Virus record (IMG/VR): IMGVR_UViG_3300028393_000263
Location: 1 to 29,525 of that record
Source of the DNA: a virus
Length of the DNA: 29,525 nucleotides
Reading direction: 5' to 3' (one strand)
The notes beneath the pieces are model-generated. The model made no database searches and was not told the DNA's origin. It saw only the letters and a program-made list of their open reading frames with translations. Positions 21,409 to 27,679 of this stretch are shown here, one piece after another. The position numbers and the translations under genes were made by a program. The stretch's first letter is position 1; every line of letters begins with the position of its first letter.

Positions 21409-21589
21409 AGTGAATATAACAGTGTTTGTGCAACGCATAGAAACTAATGGTCAGGATTAGATAATCTAATGGGACAAAAGGATTGTTTTTCCTAGGAATG
21501 GCACACTTTGTGTGGCAAAGTAAGGCACCCCCTTTTGGGGACGGCTTCGTTTACGATACCCCCCTCAAAAATTTTCCGTCTTTTTGACC
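21409..21589 (+). promoter_or_regulatory. 181-nt intergenic region with an operator-like dyad
   Basis: A perfect 7-bp dyad with one central base, ATTAGAT-A-ATCTAAT, lies at 21456-21470, and CTAAT/ATTAG repeats just upstream extend the symmetry. Further along are CACAC-TTT-GTGTG and CCCC-TTTT-GGGG small hairpins, then a C-run (ACCCCCC) before the next gene. The dyad looks like a repressor operator. The small hairpins have no U-tract typical of a terminator. The next ATG follows CTTTTTGACC. Confidence 0.4.
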
Positions 21590-22132
21590 ATGTTAAGTAA
21601 AATTAAAATTGGTCAAGTTATTTCTCTCAATCAAGCTGAGAGAAAATTGGCCCACTTCGTAGCCAAGAATCGCAACGGCAATAATCGTCATTTCAACGTG
21701 ACGAACTTAAAGGTAAGCGATGCGGACCCTGCGACTGTAGATCTGGAGGGCGTGTGTGGCGAGATAGCCTTCTGTAAGCTATTTAATGTCTATCCCGACA
21801 TCGACACGGATCGAGAACCTCCGCACCCGCTCTACGACGCGATTATCCCGCCCATCCCACCGGGCATTCGCATCGATGTGAAGACGACCAAGTACGAGAC
21901 TGGCAAGCTGCTGGTCGATTCGCGCAAGGGCGTCAAAACGCTGGGCGTGGATTACTACGCGCTGATGACCGGACAATTCCCCGGTCCGTATACTTTCAGA
22001 GGTTTCATCGCGAGGGAGCATATCATCCAGCCGCACAAGCTCGGCCTAATCTGCGGATACAAAAGCTACATGGCAGAGCAGAGCGAGCTAATCGACAATC
22101 CTTCGGATTGCCAATCAGCGCACTTATTCTGA
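21590..22132 (+). CDS. PD-(D/E)XK nuclease-like protein
   Basis: ATG 21590 (TTG 21584 is two codons upstream) gives 180 residues. The motif set DLEGVCGEIAFCKLF (Glu), then PLYDAII and RIDVKTTKYETGKLLVDSRK (D-x-K core) with DYYALMTG later matches the PD-(D/E)XK fold: an acidic residue in a helix, then Asp and D-x-K on adjacent strands. I recall such single-domain proteins from other phages, where they are thought to be resolvases or defence-related nucleases. It lies in the rightward block before the capsid gene, so a packaging-related cut is also conceivable. The substrate is unknown. Confidence 0.65.
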   Translation: MLSKIKIGQVISLNQAERKLAHFVAKNRNGNNRHFNVTNLKVSDADPATVDLEGVCGEIAFCKLFNVYPDIDTDREPPHPLYDAIIPPIPPGIRIDVKTTKYETGKLLVDSRKGVKTLGVDYYALMTGQFPGPYTFRGFIAREHIIQPHKLGLICGYKSYMAEQSELIDNPSDCQSAHLF

Positions 22133-22297
22133 TTGACGCGTAAGGCACCAGTGTGTCTCAGTCCGGCAATCGACCTTAAGCAAGGCGGAGGCTTGGTCAG
22201 CCATCGCAAAACTGTCTAAGCGGCAATGACGCTCCGCATCGGTCAGCGTGTAGGCTACGAATCCACGTCGTGTGACATGGATAGAATGGCCTACCAA
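22124..22297 (-). CDS. possible small antisense gene (57 aa)
   Basis: A minus-strand frame from TTG 22297 to TAA 22126-22124 lies in the otherwise empty gap between the nuclease-like gene and the capsid gene, overlapping the former by 9 nt. The product reads MVGHSIHVTRRGFVAYTLTD, then AERHCRLDSFAMADQASALL and KVDCRTETHWCLTRQSE. It has regular amphipathic structure and codon choice like its neighbours, while all plus-strand frames here are broken. It has a TTG start and no clear promoter. It may be real or chance. Confidence 0.35.
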   Translation of the reverse strand: MVGHSIHVTRRGFVAYTLTDAERHCRLDSFAMADQASALLKVDCRTETHWCLTRQSE

Positions 22298-22313
22298 ATG
22301 CAGATAACGTCGG

Positions 22314-22319
22314 TTTAAT
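22314..22319 (+). promoter_or_regulatory. -10 element of the capsid promoter
   Basis: TTTAAT matches TATAAT at five of six positions and ends 10 nt before the capsid ATG. No good -35 box is seen 16-18 nt upstream (TACCAA region). If used, the capsid mRNA would start within a few bases of the ATG. This agrees with the close -10 spacing at 15562, 20675 and 23659. Confidence 0.35.
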
Positions 22320-22329
22320 TTTTCATCTC

Positions 22330-23568
22330 ATGGCTTGTACTAATGTCTTCAACGCCTTCGCCGTAGCGACTGAGTCGCTCGCGCAGGACGTCTATAAACG
22401 CGCTTCGTATCGCTCGATGTGGCTCAATATGATTGAGCGCGGCGAGTATCCTCAGGGTACGGGTTTGACCCAGACCTCGTTCACCACCACTTCCATCGAG
22501 CCGACTGCGGCTGAGGAATGGTCGGCCATCACGCTCGCCAGTGGTTCCAATTCTGGCGCTTGCGATGTCACCTACAACGACGTTCCGGTCGGCTATAATG
22601 CCGTTACTTGGAGTCCTGAGCGTTTCGCGCTGAAAGGCCCGTTGCTCTGTAAGGATGATCTGACCTTTGATCATCGCGTCGAGGCGTTCTTGCGCGTGTA
22701 CTTGGAGAAGCTGTCCATCCGTGCGCAGCGTTCTTGGGAGACTCGCTATCAGAATATGTTCGCCAAGTATGCCATCAAGGCAGTGGCCGACTCGTCCTTC
22801 ACTCAGGTCGAGACGATTCCCGCTGGCGTGAATGAGTTGCCGTGGATTCAGACCGGATCTGTTGGTCAGGCGCTCAATCAGTCCACCTCTGAGTTGACTC
22901 AGGAGATGCTGGATGTCGCTGCTGCTACGCTGATCCGTAACGGTGCAACGAATCCTGATAGCTCTGGCTTCATCACCTACAGCAGCGACGGCCCGGTGTT
23001 CCCGTTGTACATCGGCTTGGAGGCTTCGCAGCGTATCGCTCAGAACAATCCCGCGTTCCGCGACGATCAGCGTTACGCGGATATGGGTACTGGCGAGGGT
23101 GCGCAGTTGCTCAAGCGAATCGGCGCGAACCGGGTTATCAAGAACTTCCGGCATGTGCCGAATTTGTTCCCTCCTCGGTACAGCTACTCTGGCGGCAAGT
23201 ACACGCTGGTTCAGCCGTTCACCAGCACCTCCGGTACGAAGGGTACTGTGTTCAGCGTCAATTCGAGCTGGACGACCGCCGCGTACGAGGCTGCGTTCAT
23301 CGTGACTCCGTATGTGTTCAAGTCGCACATCGTGCGTCCTGTGAACCGCGTTGGCGATTTGGCGTGGATGCCGACCAACTACATGGGCGAGTGGCAGTGG
23401 GTGACTGGTGCCTACAAGCTCGACACTGATTGCCCCGATCCTCTGGACAAGAAGGGTCAGCATTATGCTGAGTTCATTCATGCTCCCGAACCCATTTTTA
23501 CGAATCAGGGTATGACCATCATATTCCGGCGTTGTACCGGAGCCTTGACGCAAATCATTTGCTCGTAA
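22330..23568 (+). CDS. major capsid protein
   Basis: 412 residues from ATG 22330. The opening MACTNVFNAFAVATESLAQD, the blocks YRSMWLNMIERGEYPQGTGL and LSIRAQRSWETRYQNMFAKY, and the end with GDLAWMPTNYMGEWQWVTGA and IFTNQGMTIIFRRCTGALTQ are familiar from phage capsid-type structural proteins, with the length expected for an HK97-fold subunit. It is highly biased to optimal-looking codons (strong GC3), as usual for the most abundant virion protein. It has its own -10 element and terminator, so it forms a single-gene transcription unit. The family call rests on pattern memory, length and codon bias. Confidence 0.65.
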   Translation: MACTNVFNAFAVATESLAQDVYKRASYRSMWLNMIERGEYPQGTGLTQTSFTTTSIEPTAAEEWSAITLASGSNSGACDVTYNDVPVGYNAVTWSPERFALKGPLLCKDDLTFDHRVEAFLRVYLEKLSIRAQRSWETRYQNMFAKYAIKAVADSSFTQVETIPAGVNELPWIQTGSVGQALNQSTSELTQEMLDVAAATLIRNGATNPDSSGFITYSSDGPVFPLYIGLEASQRIAQNNPAFRDDQRYADMGTGEGAQLLKRIGANRVIKNFRHVPNLFPPRYSYSGGKYTLVQPFTSTSGTKGTVFSVNSSWTTAAYEAAFIVTPYVFKSHIVRPVNRVGDLAWMPTNYMGEWQWVTGAYKLDTDCPDPLDKKGQHYAEFIHAPEPIFTNQGMTIIFRRCTGALTQIICS

Positions 23569-23591
23569 AACTCCAGTAAATACGCAATAAT

Positions 23592-23620
23592 CCGCAGGTC
23601 GAAAGGTCTGCGGGTTTTTT
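23592..23620 (+). terminator. intrinsic terminator of the capsid gene
   Basis: CCGCAG (23592-23597) and CTGCGG (23608-23613) form a 6-bp GC-rich stem with a 10-nt loop, followed by T6 (23615-23620). It lies 24 nt after the capsid stop codon, so it ends that unit before the HNH gene. Confidence 0.75.
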
Positions 23621-23621
23621 G

Positions 23622-23649
23622 TTGCCATTTCAAATCCATGCGCTAACTT
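23622..23649 (+). promoter_or_regulatory. promoter-like element of the HNH gene
   Basis: TTGCCA (23622-23627, five of six with TTGACA), 16-nt spacer, TAACTT (23644-23649), then 9 nt to ATG 23659. The -10 match is weak (TA and final T). It begins within the T-tract zone of the capsid terminator, so the HNH gene could be expressed on its own. Confidence 0.35.
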
Positions 23650-23658
23650 TTACGAGTC

Positions 23659-24423
23659 ATGGACAACGAACCAAAACGTGGCGACGTACGCGAATCGGAT
23701 GGGATGGTCTGCTGGGGCTACACTTGGAAGGACAAGGACGGAAACAAGCGGTATCAGTGGCTAACGCCTAAGCGATTTGCGGAGAAGGTGGCCAACGATA
23801 AAGAAAAGATGGCTAAGTACGCCGCTGAGAATGCGGAGACAATTCGCGTTAAACAGGCCGAGAAATACCAATTGAAACGTGAGTATTACCAAGAAAAATC
23901 AAATCAAAATTATCACGCAAACAAAGAGGCAATCAACGAAAAGAGTCGAGAGTATCAGAAGCAAAACGCTGACCACCTAAAGAAAAAAGCGAACGAATAC
24001 CGCGCAGCAAACCCGGACAAACCGCGAACTTGGAACAAAAAGTATCGCGACGGAAACAAGGCAAAGATTAACGACAAGCTCCGTGAGCGTCGCCGAAACG
24101 ACCCATTTAGAAGGCTTCGCGATGCCATTCGCGGATCAATTCGTGCGTATCTCGGCAGCAAGAAAACCCGACGGTCGGCCACGTTTGAGATTGTCGGTTG
24201 TACGCCAGATTTTCTGCGTGGTCATTTGGAGAGGCAGTTCAAAGATGGGATGACGTGGGAAAACTACGGTCCGTATTGGCATGTCGATCATCGCATTCCA
24301 TTGGCCAGCGGAAATTCGCCAGAGGAGATTATGGGATTAAGCCACTGGACAAATCTTCAGCCGCTAACCGCGTTCGAGAATATTTCCAAAGGAGCTAAAA
24401 TTCCTGTTGCAGGATGTCAGTGA
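23659..24423 (+). CDS. HNH homing-type endonuclease
   Basis: 254 residues from ATG 23659. Residues ~1-35 (SDGMVCWGYTWKDKDGNKRY) resemble a small DNA-binding cap. Residues ~50-160 are a long basic repeat region with the recurring unit E-Y-x-x-x-N-x-x-x-I/L-x-x-K (AKYAAENAETIRVK, REYQKQNADHLKKKANEYRA). The C-terminal core has YWHVDHRIPLASGNSPEEIM and LSHWTNLQPLTAFENISKGA, the HNH pattern of DH, N and a final N-x-x-K-G. It would cut DNA site-specifically, typical of free-standing homing endonucleases. It sits between the capsid gene and the next gene, flanked by terminators on both sides, and its repeat unit resembles that of the HNH gene at 9150-9713. Confidence 0.85.
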   Translation: MDNEPKRGDVRESDGMVCWGYTWKDKDGNKRYQWLTPKRFAEKVANDKEKMAKYAAENAETIRVKQAEKYQLKREYYQEKSNQNYHANKEAINEKSREYQKQNADHLKKKANEYRAANPDKPRTWNKKYRDGNKAKINDKLRERRRNDPFRRLRDAIRGSIRAYLGSKKTRRSATFEIVGCTPDFLRGHLERQFKDGMTWENYGPYWHVDHRIPLASGNSPEEIMGLSHWTNLQPLTAFENISKGAKIPVAGCQ

Positions 24424-24489
24424 TGCGACAATCGTTGCCGCGTTGGATCAGTGGGTTAAATGCTTGTAAAACGCCTCGTTGTGAGGCAC

Positions 24490-24526
24490 CCCGTCACCTT
24501 CCCGAAAAGTTGGTGGCGGGTTTTTT
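24490..24526 (+). terminator. intrinsic terminator after the HNH gene
   Basis: CCCGTCACC (24490-24498) pairs with GGTGGCGGG (24512-24520) as a 9-bp stem with one G-T pair, followed by T6 (24521-24526). A second small hairpin, GCCTC-GTTGT-GAGGC (24473-24487), lies just before it. It separates the HNH gene from the next gene. Confidence 0.75.
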
Positions 24527-24549
24527 ATTGCCTGCTACTCGGATAGGCG

Positions 24550-24576
24550 TTGACATCCCAATACATGGCGTAATGC
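24550..24576 (+). promoter_or_regulatory. possible promoter upstream of the 97-aa gene
   Basis: A perfect -35 box TTGACA (24550-24555) is followed after 15 nt by TAATGC (24571-24576), a poor -10 match, and the ATG comes 7 nt later. It is weaker than the others because the spacer is short. Its position just after the HNH terminator makes a promoter here necessary if the downstream genes are to be transcribed independently. Confidence 0.3.
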
Positions 24577-24583
24577 TCCCCGT

Positions 24584-24877
24584 ATGCCGAGTTTTACTCT
24601 CCCTAAAGGCGTCGAAGTTCCTGAAAATCTCGCTGAAGGCGAAGCGTTCCAGACTATGGCAACGATCCTTCTTGGTAAGAATGGCAAGGCTGAGGTTATC
24701 GAGATTGATGGCATGCCTATCGCCGGATACGAGAAGAAATCCAAGGGCAAAAAGATGGCCGAGGATCATGCAGAGAATGCTTCCGAGGATGAAAGCGGTC
24801 ATGGCGGCCAAATGGGCGGCAGTAAGCAGGGTTTTATTGCCGAGGTGATGCAGCGCGGCGCTGGTCCGATGTCCTAA
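24584..24877 (+). CDS. small hypothetical virion-region protein (97 aa)
   Basis: 97 residues from ATG 24584. The product reads MPSFTLPKGVEVPENLAEGE, then FQTMATILLGKNGKAEVIEI and a Lys/Glu/Asp-rich tail (KKSKGKKMAEDHAENASEDE), ending in a Gly/Met/Gln-rich tip. The first ~50 residues look like a compact beta domain; the rest is disordered in character. I recognise no family. It stands between the HNH gene and the appendage genes, so it is probably a late-gene product of small size. Confidence 0.55.
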   Translation: MPSFTLPKGVEVPENLAEGEAFQTMATILLGKNGKAEVIEIDGMPIAGYEKKSKGKKMAEDHAENASEDESGHGGQMGGSKQGFIAEVMQRGAGPMS

Positions 24878-24896
24878 CCGATAATTCTAAAACGAT

Positions 24897-25331
24897 ATGC
24901 CAAACATCACATGCGACGAGGCGGCAACGCTCATCAACGAGGCGGCGTCGCTGGGATGTTGCTCACCGTGGGAGGTTGAGTTGGCCAAGTTGGCGCTGGA
25001 GAACCGCATTGCGACGTATCTTCAGGGCGGCGGCGCGACACGCGGTGCGTATCGGTCGGTGACGACGAGCGGCAGCGTGGTGAGTGGTGATTACATGATC
25101 ATCTGCGATGCCACGGCGGGAGCGATTACGATGACATTGCCCCCGGCGGCACTTGTTCCGGGTCGTATCTATGCTTTTAAGCGCATCAATGCTGGTGCGA
25201 ATGCGGTCATTGTTGACGCTTATGCGAGCGAGACGATTGATGGGAGTCTGATCCACACGCTGGCTCCGCAATGGAATGGGGTAGTTGTGATGTCCAACGG
25301 AGTCGCTTGGTTTAAAGTCATCGCCAACTAA
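24897..25331 (+). CDS. appendage/tail-fibre-type protein with N-terminal helical module
   Basis: 144 residues from ATG 24897. Residues 1-40 form a helical module (ITCDEAATLINEAASLGCCS, then SPWEVELAKLALENRIATYL), also found in the next gene. Residues 50-144 have the beta-rich pattern of phage fibre tips or baseplate decorations: VTTSGSVVSGDYMIICDATA, ITMTLPPAALVPGRIYAFKR and a final VAWFKV. The strongly alternating hydrophobics suggest a small beta-barrel. Its partner may be the tail or capsid surface. The function is inferred from the pattern. Confidence 0.6.
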   Translation: MPNITCDEAATLINEAASLGCCSPWEVELAKLALENRIATYLQGGGATRGAYRSVTTSGSVVSGDYMIICDATAGAITMTLPPAALVPGRIYAFKRINAGANAVIVDAYASETIDGSLIHTLAPQWNGVVVMSNGVAWFKVIAN

Positions 25332-25332
25332 T

Positions 25333-25542
25333 ATGCCAATTATCTCTTGCGCCGATGCGGCCACACTAATTGCGGAAGCTAAAGGGGCTTCGTGCATGAG
25401 TCCTCGTGAACGCATTCTACTGGAGATTGGCCTACTCTGGGAAGCGGCGACGCTTGGCGGAACGGCGGATATCACGGCGGATAACACCGTAATCAGCGCG
25501 GACGTGACGATCATCACGGCGGACATGACCGAATTTCTGTAG
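25333..25542 (+). CDS. short paralogue of the appendage N-terminal module (69 aa)
   Basis: 69 residues from ATG 25333, 1 nt after the previous stop. The first ~40 residues repeat the previous gene's module: ISCADAATLIAEAKGASCMS and PRERILLEIGLLWE against ITCDEAATLINEAASLGCCS and PWEVELAKLALE. The rest is a Thr/Ala/Asp repeat (ADITADNTVISADVTIITAD). It is best read as a partial duplication of the upstream gene followed by a low-complexity tail. It may compete with or regulate assembly of its larger partner. Confidence 0.6.
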   Translation: MPIISCADAATLIAEAKGASCMSPRERILLEIGLLWEAATLGGTADITADNTVISADVTIITADMTEFL

Positions 25543-25569
25543 GTCAACGTAACATTCATTTAGTCATAT

Positions 25570-26415
25570 ATGTCAAAGCAAACCATCAATATCGGCGCAT
25601 CGCCGAACGACGGAACGGGGACGCCGCTGCGGACCTCGTTCGATTATACCAACCAGAACTTCACTGAGATATACACCGCTCTTGGCGGTGGTGTCGCCCT
25701 TCCCGGCGCGACGACTCAGGTCATCTTCAATGATGGTGGAACGAATCTGGCAGGCGATGCCGGTCTGGTTTACAACAAGACAACCGACGCTCTGACCATT
25801 GCCGGACCTGTTAATGCCGCCTCCGCCAGTATCACCGGCGCGGCTACGGTGGGGACGACGCTGGGTGTGACTGGATCAGTATCAGCAGGCAATTTAAACG
25901 TCACCAACTCGCCAATTCCGGCCAATGGCGTTTATCTTAGCGCAACCAATACCCTGTGTTTGGCAACCGCTTCAACGCTTAGAGCTACACTGACAGCTAC
26001 GGGGCTTGGTCTTGCTACTGCGCCAGCCTCTGCTCTGTCGTTCCCGATTGGAACCGTGACGGCGGTTGGAATGACCGCTGCCACGGCCCATCTTGCTGGC
26101 AATGTTTCGACGCTAAAATATGGCATCAGCGACGGTGGCGGTGATTTTGGTGGTGTTCATGTGTTCAACATACACGACGGAACGTATTCAAGCAGCGAGG
26201 TAGGATTTTTTACGGGTAAAGGTGGTGTTAGTGTTCCGACGCAGAGAATGCGTATTGATAATCTCGGCAACGTACTTTTTTCAACACCAAGTACTCCTCC
26301 GACTCTTGCAACCAATGGGCAACTTAGCATAAACGCTACCAGCAATACAAACCTGCGATTTAGCTATCGCGGATCTGATGGTACAACCCGAGTCGCAAAC
26401 CTCACTCTCGCCTAA
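25570..26415 (+). CDS. tail fibre / receptor-binding-type protein
   Basis: 281 residues from ATG 25570. The N-terminus INIGASPNDGTGTPLRTSFD, then YTNQNFTEIYTALGGG, is the well-known attachment module of phage tail fibres and virion spikes (I-G-x-x-x-N-D-G-T-G-x-x-L-R-x-x-F-x-x-x-N-x-N-F). The middle is Ala/Thr/Gly/Ser-rich fibre repeats (SASITGAATVGTTLGVTGSV). The C-terminus has MRIDNLGNVLF and LRFSYRGSDGTTRVANLTLA, typical of fibre tips. It probably binds the host surface. There is no intramolecular chaperone. The gene is followed after 4 nt by the next ORF. Confidence 0.8.
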   Translation: MSKQTINIGASPNDGTGTPLRTSFDYTNQNFTEIYTALGGGVALPGATTQVIFNDGGTNLAGDAGLVYNKTTDALTIAGPVNAASASITGAATVGTTLGVTGSVSAGNLNVTNSPIPANGVYLSATNTLCLATASTLRATLTATGLGLATAPASALSFPIGTVTAVGMTAATAHLAGNVSTLKYGISDGGGDFGGVHVFNIHDGTYSSSEVGFFTGKGGVSVPTQRMRIDNLGNVLFSTPSTPPTLATNGQLSINATSNTNLRFSYRGSDGTTRVANLTLA

Positions 26416-26419
26416 TTAT

Positions 26420-26830
26420 ATGACTATCCTCTGGATCATCGAACGACTTTTCTGCAAGCCCGTAGAAGGTAGCAATCCCGATGTTGTAATTACCGCCGAC
26501 TGGCGATGCAATGGCACCGATGGCCCGTACAAAGGCACCTGCTACGGCTCAGTGTCGTTCGCTCCTCCGAGTGATTCGTTCACTCCTTACGAGGATCTGA
26601 CGCAGGAACAGGTGCTGAACTGGTGCTTCGCCAATGGAGTCGATAAGACCGCCATTGAGGCGAACGTGACGCAGCAGATCAACAATCAGATCAATCCGCC
26701 CGTTGTGACGCTGCCGTTGCCGTGGGTGCCGGTGCCGCCTCCGGTTGTGGTTGTCCCTCCGTTAATCGAGCAAGCTGTGCCAGTTTTGGTTGCCAATGAC
26801 GCCAGCGTGTCCGATGCTCCGGCGGCATGA
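26420..26830 (+). CDS. DUF7936-like conserved phage protein (136 aa)
   Basis: ATG 26420 gives MTILWIIERLFCKPVEGSNP, then DVVITADWRCNGTDGPYKGT, FTPYEDLTQEQVLNWCFANG and a Pro/Val-rich C-terminus with LPLPWVPVPPP. The blocks W-x-I-E-R ... D-V-V ... F-T-P-Y-E-D-L-T-x-x-Q-V ... L-P-W are a common phage family of unknown function (I believe DUF7936) found after tail-fibre genes. The usual members end near L-P-W, so the Pro/Val tail here is an extension. It may be a fibre-attached or assembly protein. It overlaps the next gene by ATGA. Confidence 0.75.
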   Translation: MTILWIIERLFCKPVEGSNPDVVITADWRCNGTDGPYKGTCYGSVSFAPPSDSFTPYEDLTQEQVLNWCFANGVDKTAIEANVTQQINNQINPPVVTLPLPWVPVPPPVVVVPPLIEQAVPVLVANDASVSDAPAA

Positions 26831-26985
26831 TTAAAATTGAACTGACCGTCGAACAAGCGAATACCCTGCTGCAACTCATCGATATCGCCATCAAGGCTGG
26901 CGGTTTCCAGAATGCAAAGGTCGGAGTACCTCTGGCTGAAATCATTCTCGAAGCCGCCAAATCGCAGGCTCCAGCAGCTAACTAA
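26827..26985 (+). CDS. small conserved phage protein (52 aa)
   Basis: ATG 26827 overlaps the previous stop as ATGA. The product is MIKIELTVEQANTLLQLIDI, AIKAGGFQNAKVGVPLAEII and LEAAKSQAPAAN. The pattern T-V-E-Q-A-N-x-L-L-x-L-I-D-I-A-x-K-A-G-G is a familiar small phage protein linked to the preceding family; its function is unknown. It is an all-helical protein, likely a dimer. It ends 8 nt before the first holin-like gene. Confidence 0.65.
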   Translation: MIKIELTVEQANTLLQLIDIAIKAGGFQNAKVGVPLAEIILEAAKSQAPAAN

Positions 26986-26993
26986 CCATCACG

Positions 26994-27188
26994 ATGACGG
27001 ACCACCACACCTTCTTTAGAGACATCTCAATTGGTGTCGGTGGTCCGATCATCGGCATTCTCGGGAACGCGGTTTTATCCGATCCTCATCTCAAGACTGT
27101 ATCGTTGGGACTTGGCGCACTCGCCGCGCTTCTCACTTGCGCAGTCAAAGCACTCGAACTGTATCGCAAACTAAAAACAGAAAAATGA
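26994..27188 (+). CDS. small membrane protein, holin-like (64 aa)
   Basis: 64 residues from ATG 26994. Two hydrophobic segments can be seen: ISIGVGGPIIGILGNAVL (~11-28) and VSLGLGALAALLTCAVKALE (~36-55). The N-terminus and C-terminus are polar (LYRKLKTEK). This is the size and layout of a class II holin with two membrane helices. It is coupled by ATGA to a second small membrane protein, so the two may work as holin and antiholin. The start follows CACG with no Shine-Dalgarno sequence. Confidence 0.6.
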   Translation: MTDHHTFFRDISIGVGGPIIGILGNAVLSDPHLKTVSLGLGALAALLTCAVKALELYRKLKTEK

Positions 27189-27376
27189 ACTCCAATCTCT
27201 CTTCTCTTCTCCGCCATATCTTGACCGCTGCCGGTGGTTTCCTCGTCGCCAAAGGGTTGGCCAGTGCTGATCAACTCGCTGAACTTGTAGGCGCTGTCGT
27301 AAGCATCGCTGGCGTTGGCTGGTCTGTTTACAACAACAAGAAAGCCGCGAAGACCGACGCTCCGAAAGCTGAATGA
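27185..27376 (+). CDS. holin-like membrane protein (63 aa)
   Basis: 63 residues from ATG 27185 (ATGA overlap). The product reads LSSLLRHILTAAGGFLVAKG, then DQLAELVGAVVSIAGVGWSV and YNNKKAAKTDAPKAE. Two hydrophobic helices with a GxxAKGxAS-type turn and a basic C-terminal tail match small phage holins of the R-H-x-L-T-x-x-G-G-x-x-V-A-K-G type. It should form pores in the inner membrane to release the lysin. It overlaps the next gene by ATGA. Confidence 0.7.
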   Translation: MNSNLSSLLRHILTAAGGFLVAKGLASADQLAELVGAVVSIAGVGWSVYNNKKAAKTDAPKAE

Positions 27377-27552
27377 ACTTCTTGGCCGACTTGGTGATGA
27401 AGCTGGTTATTTGGCTTCACGCGCTGACGAAGCAGGATGTCTCAAGTGAAGATGCGAAAAATCAACCCGATCTTAAGCGCGGTCTGCTTGCTCGCATTGA
27501 TGAGCATGAGCGTGAGCTGCGCGAGCCGGGTGATTTACGTCCCCCACGGTGA
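27373..27552 (+). CDS. spanin-like inner-membrane partner (59 aa)
   Basis: ATG 27373 (ATGA overlap) gives MNFLADLVMKLVIWLHALTK, then QDVSSEDAKNQPDLKRGLLA and RIDEHERELREPGDLRPPR. The N-terminus is a short hydrophobic helix and the rest is a charged helix suited to a coiled coil. The next lipoprotein gene starts inside it in another frame, the classic Rz/Rz1 nested arrangement. The membrane anchor is shorter than in typical Rz, so the assignment rests mainly on the nesting. Confidence 0.5.
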   Translation: MNFLADLVMKLVIWLHALTKQDVSSEDAKNQPDLKRGLLARIDEHERELREPGDLRPPR

Positions 27553-27679
27553 GCCTGTGCGCCTCGCTGAGAGCGTTAAGGCTAAGGTTTGGGTCATTGA
27601 CGCCAACGGCAAATCGGTGCGTAGTAATAACCGCATCATCATCCACGAAGGCTGGTATGCACTACCAAAGGACAAATGA
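27437..27679 (+). CDS. outer-membrane spanin-like lipoprotein
   Basis: 80 residues from ATG 27437 (a second ATG at 27452), nested out of frame in the preceding gene. The N-terminus has a basic region, a hydrophobic core and a lipobox ending in MSMSVSC with the lipid-bearing Cys at ~28. The mature part reads ASRVIYVPHGEPVRLAESVK, then AKVWVIDANGKSVRSNNRII and IIHEGWYALPKDK, a short beta-rich domain. A lipoprotein nested in the previous gene, in the lysis cassette, points to the o-spanin that links to the outer membrane. It overlaps the next gene by ATGA. Confidence 0.65.
   Translation: MSQVKMRKINPILSAVCLLALMSMSVSCASRVIYVPHGEPVRLAESVKAKVWVIDANGKSVRSNNRIIIHEGWYALPKDK

Noticed and set aside
22315-23628. 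437-codon minus-strand frame spanning the whole capsid gene
   Set aside because: It mirrors the capsid gene. A strong third-position G/C bias removes stops from the antisense frame. The product is Arg/His/Leu-rich with no domain, and it crosses the capsid terminator.
24414-24848. 144-codon plus-strand frame
   Set aside because: It runs through a strong terminator and the possible promoter at 24550. The 97-residue frame from 24584 is compositionally normal.
24963-25559. 198-codon minus-strand frame opposite the appendage genes
   Set aside because: Antisense shadow of two real, adjacent plus-strand genes that share a conserved module.
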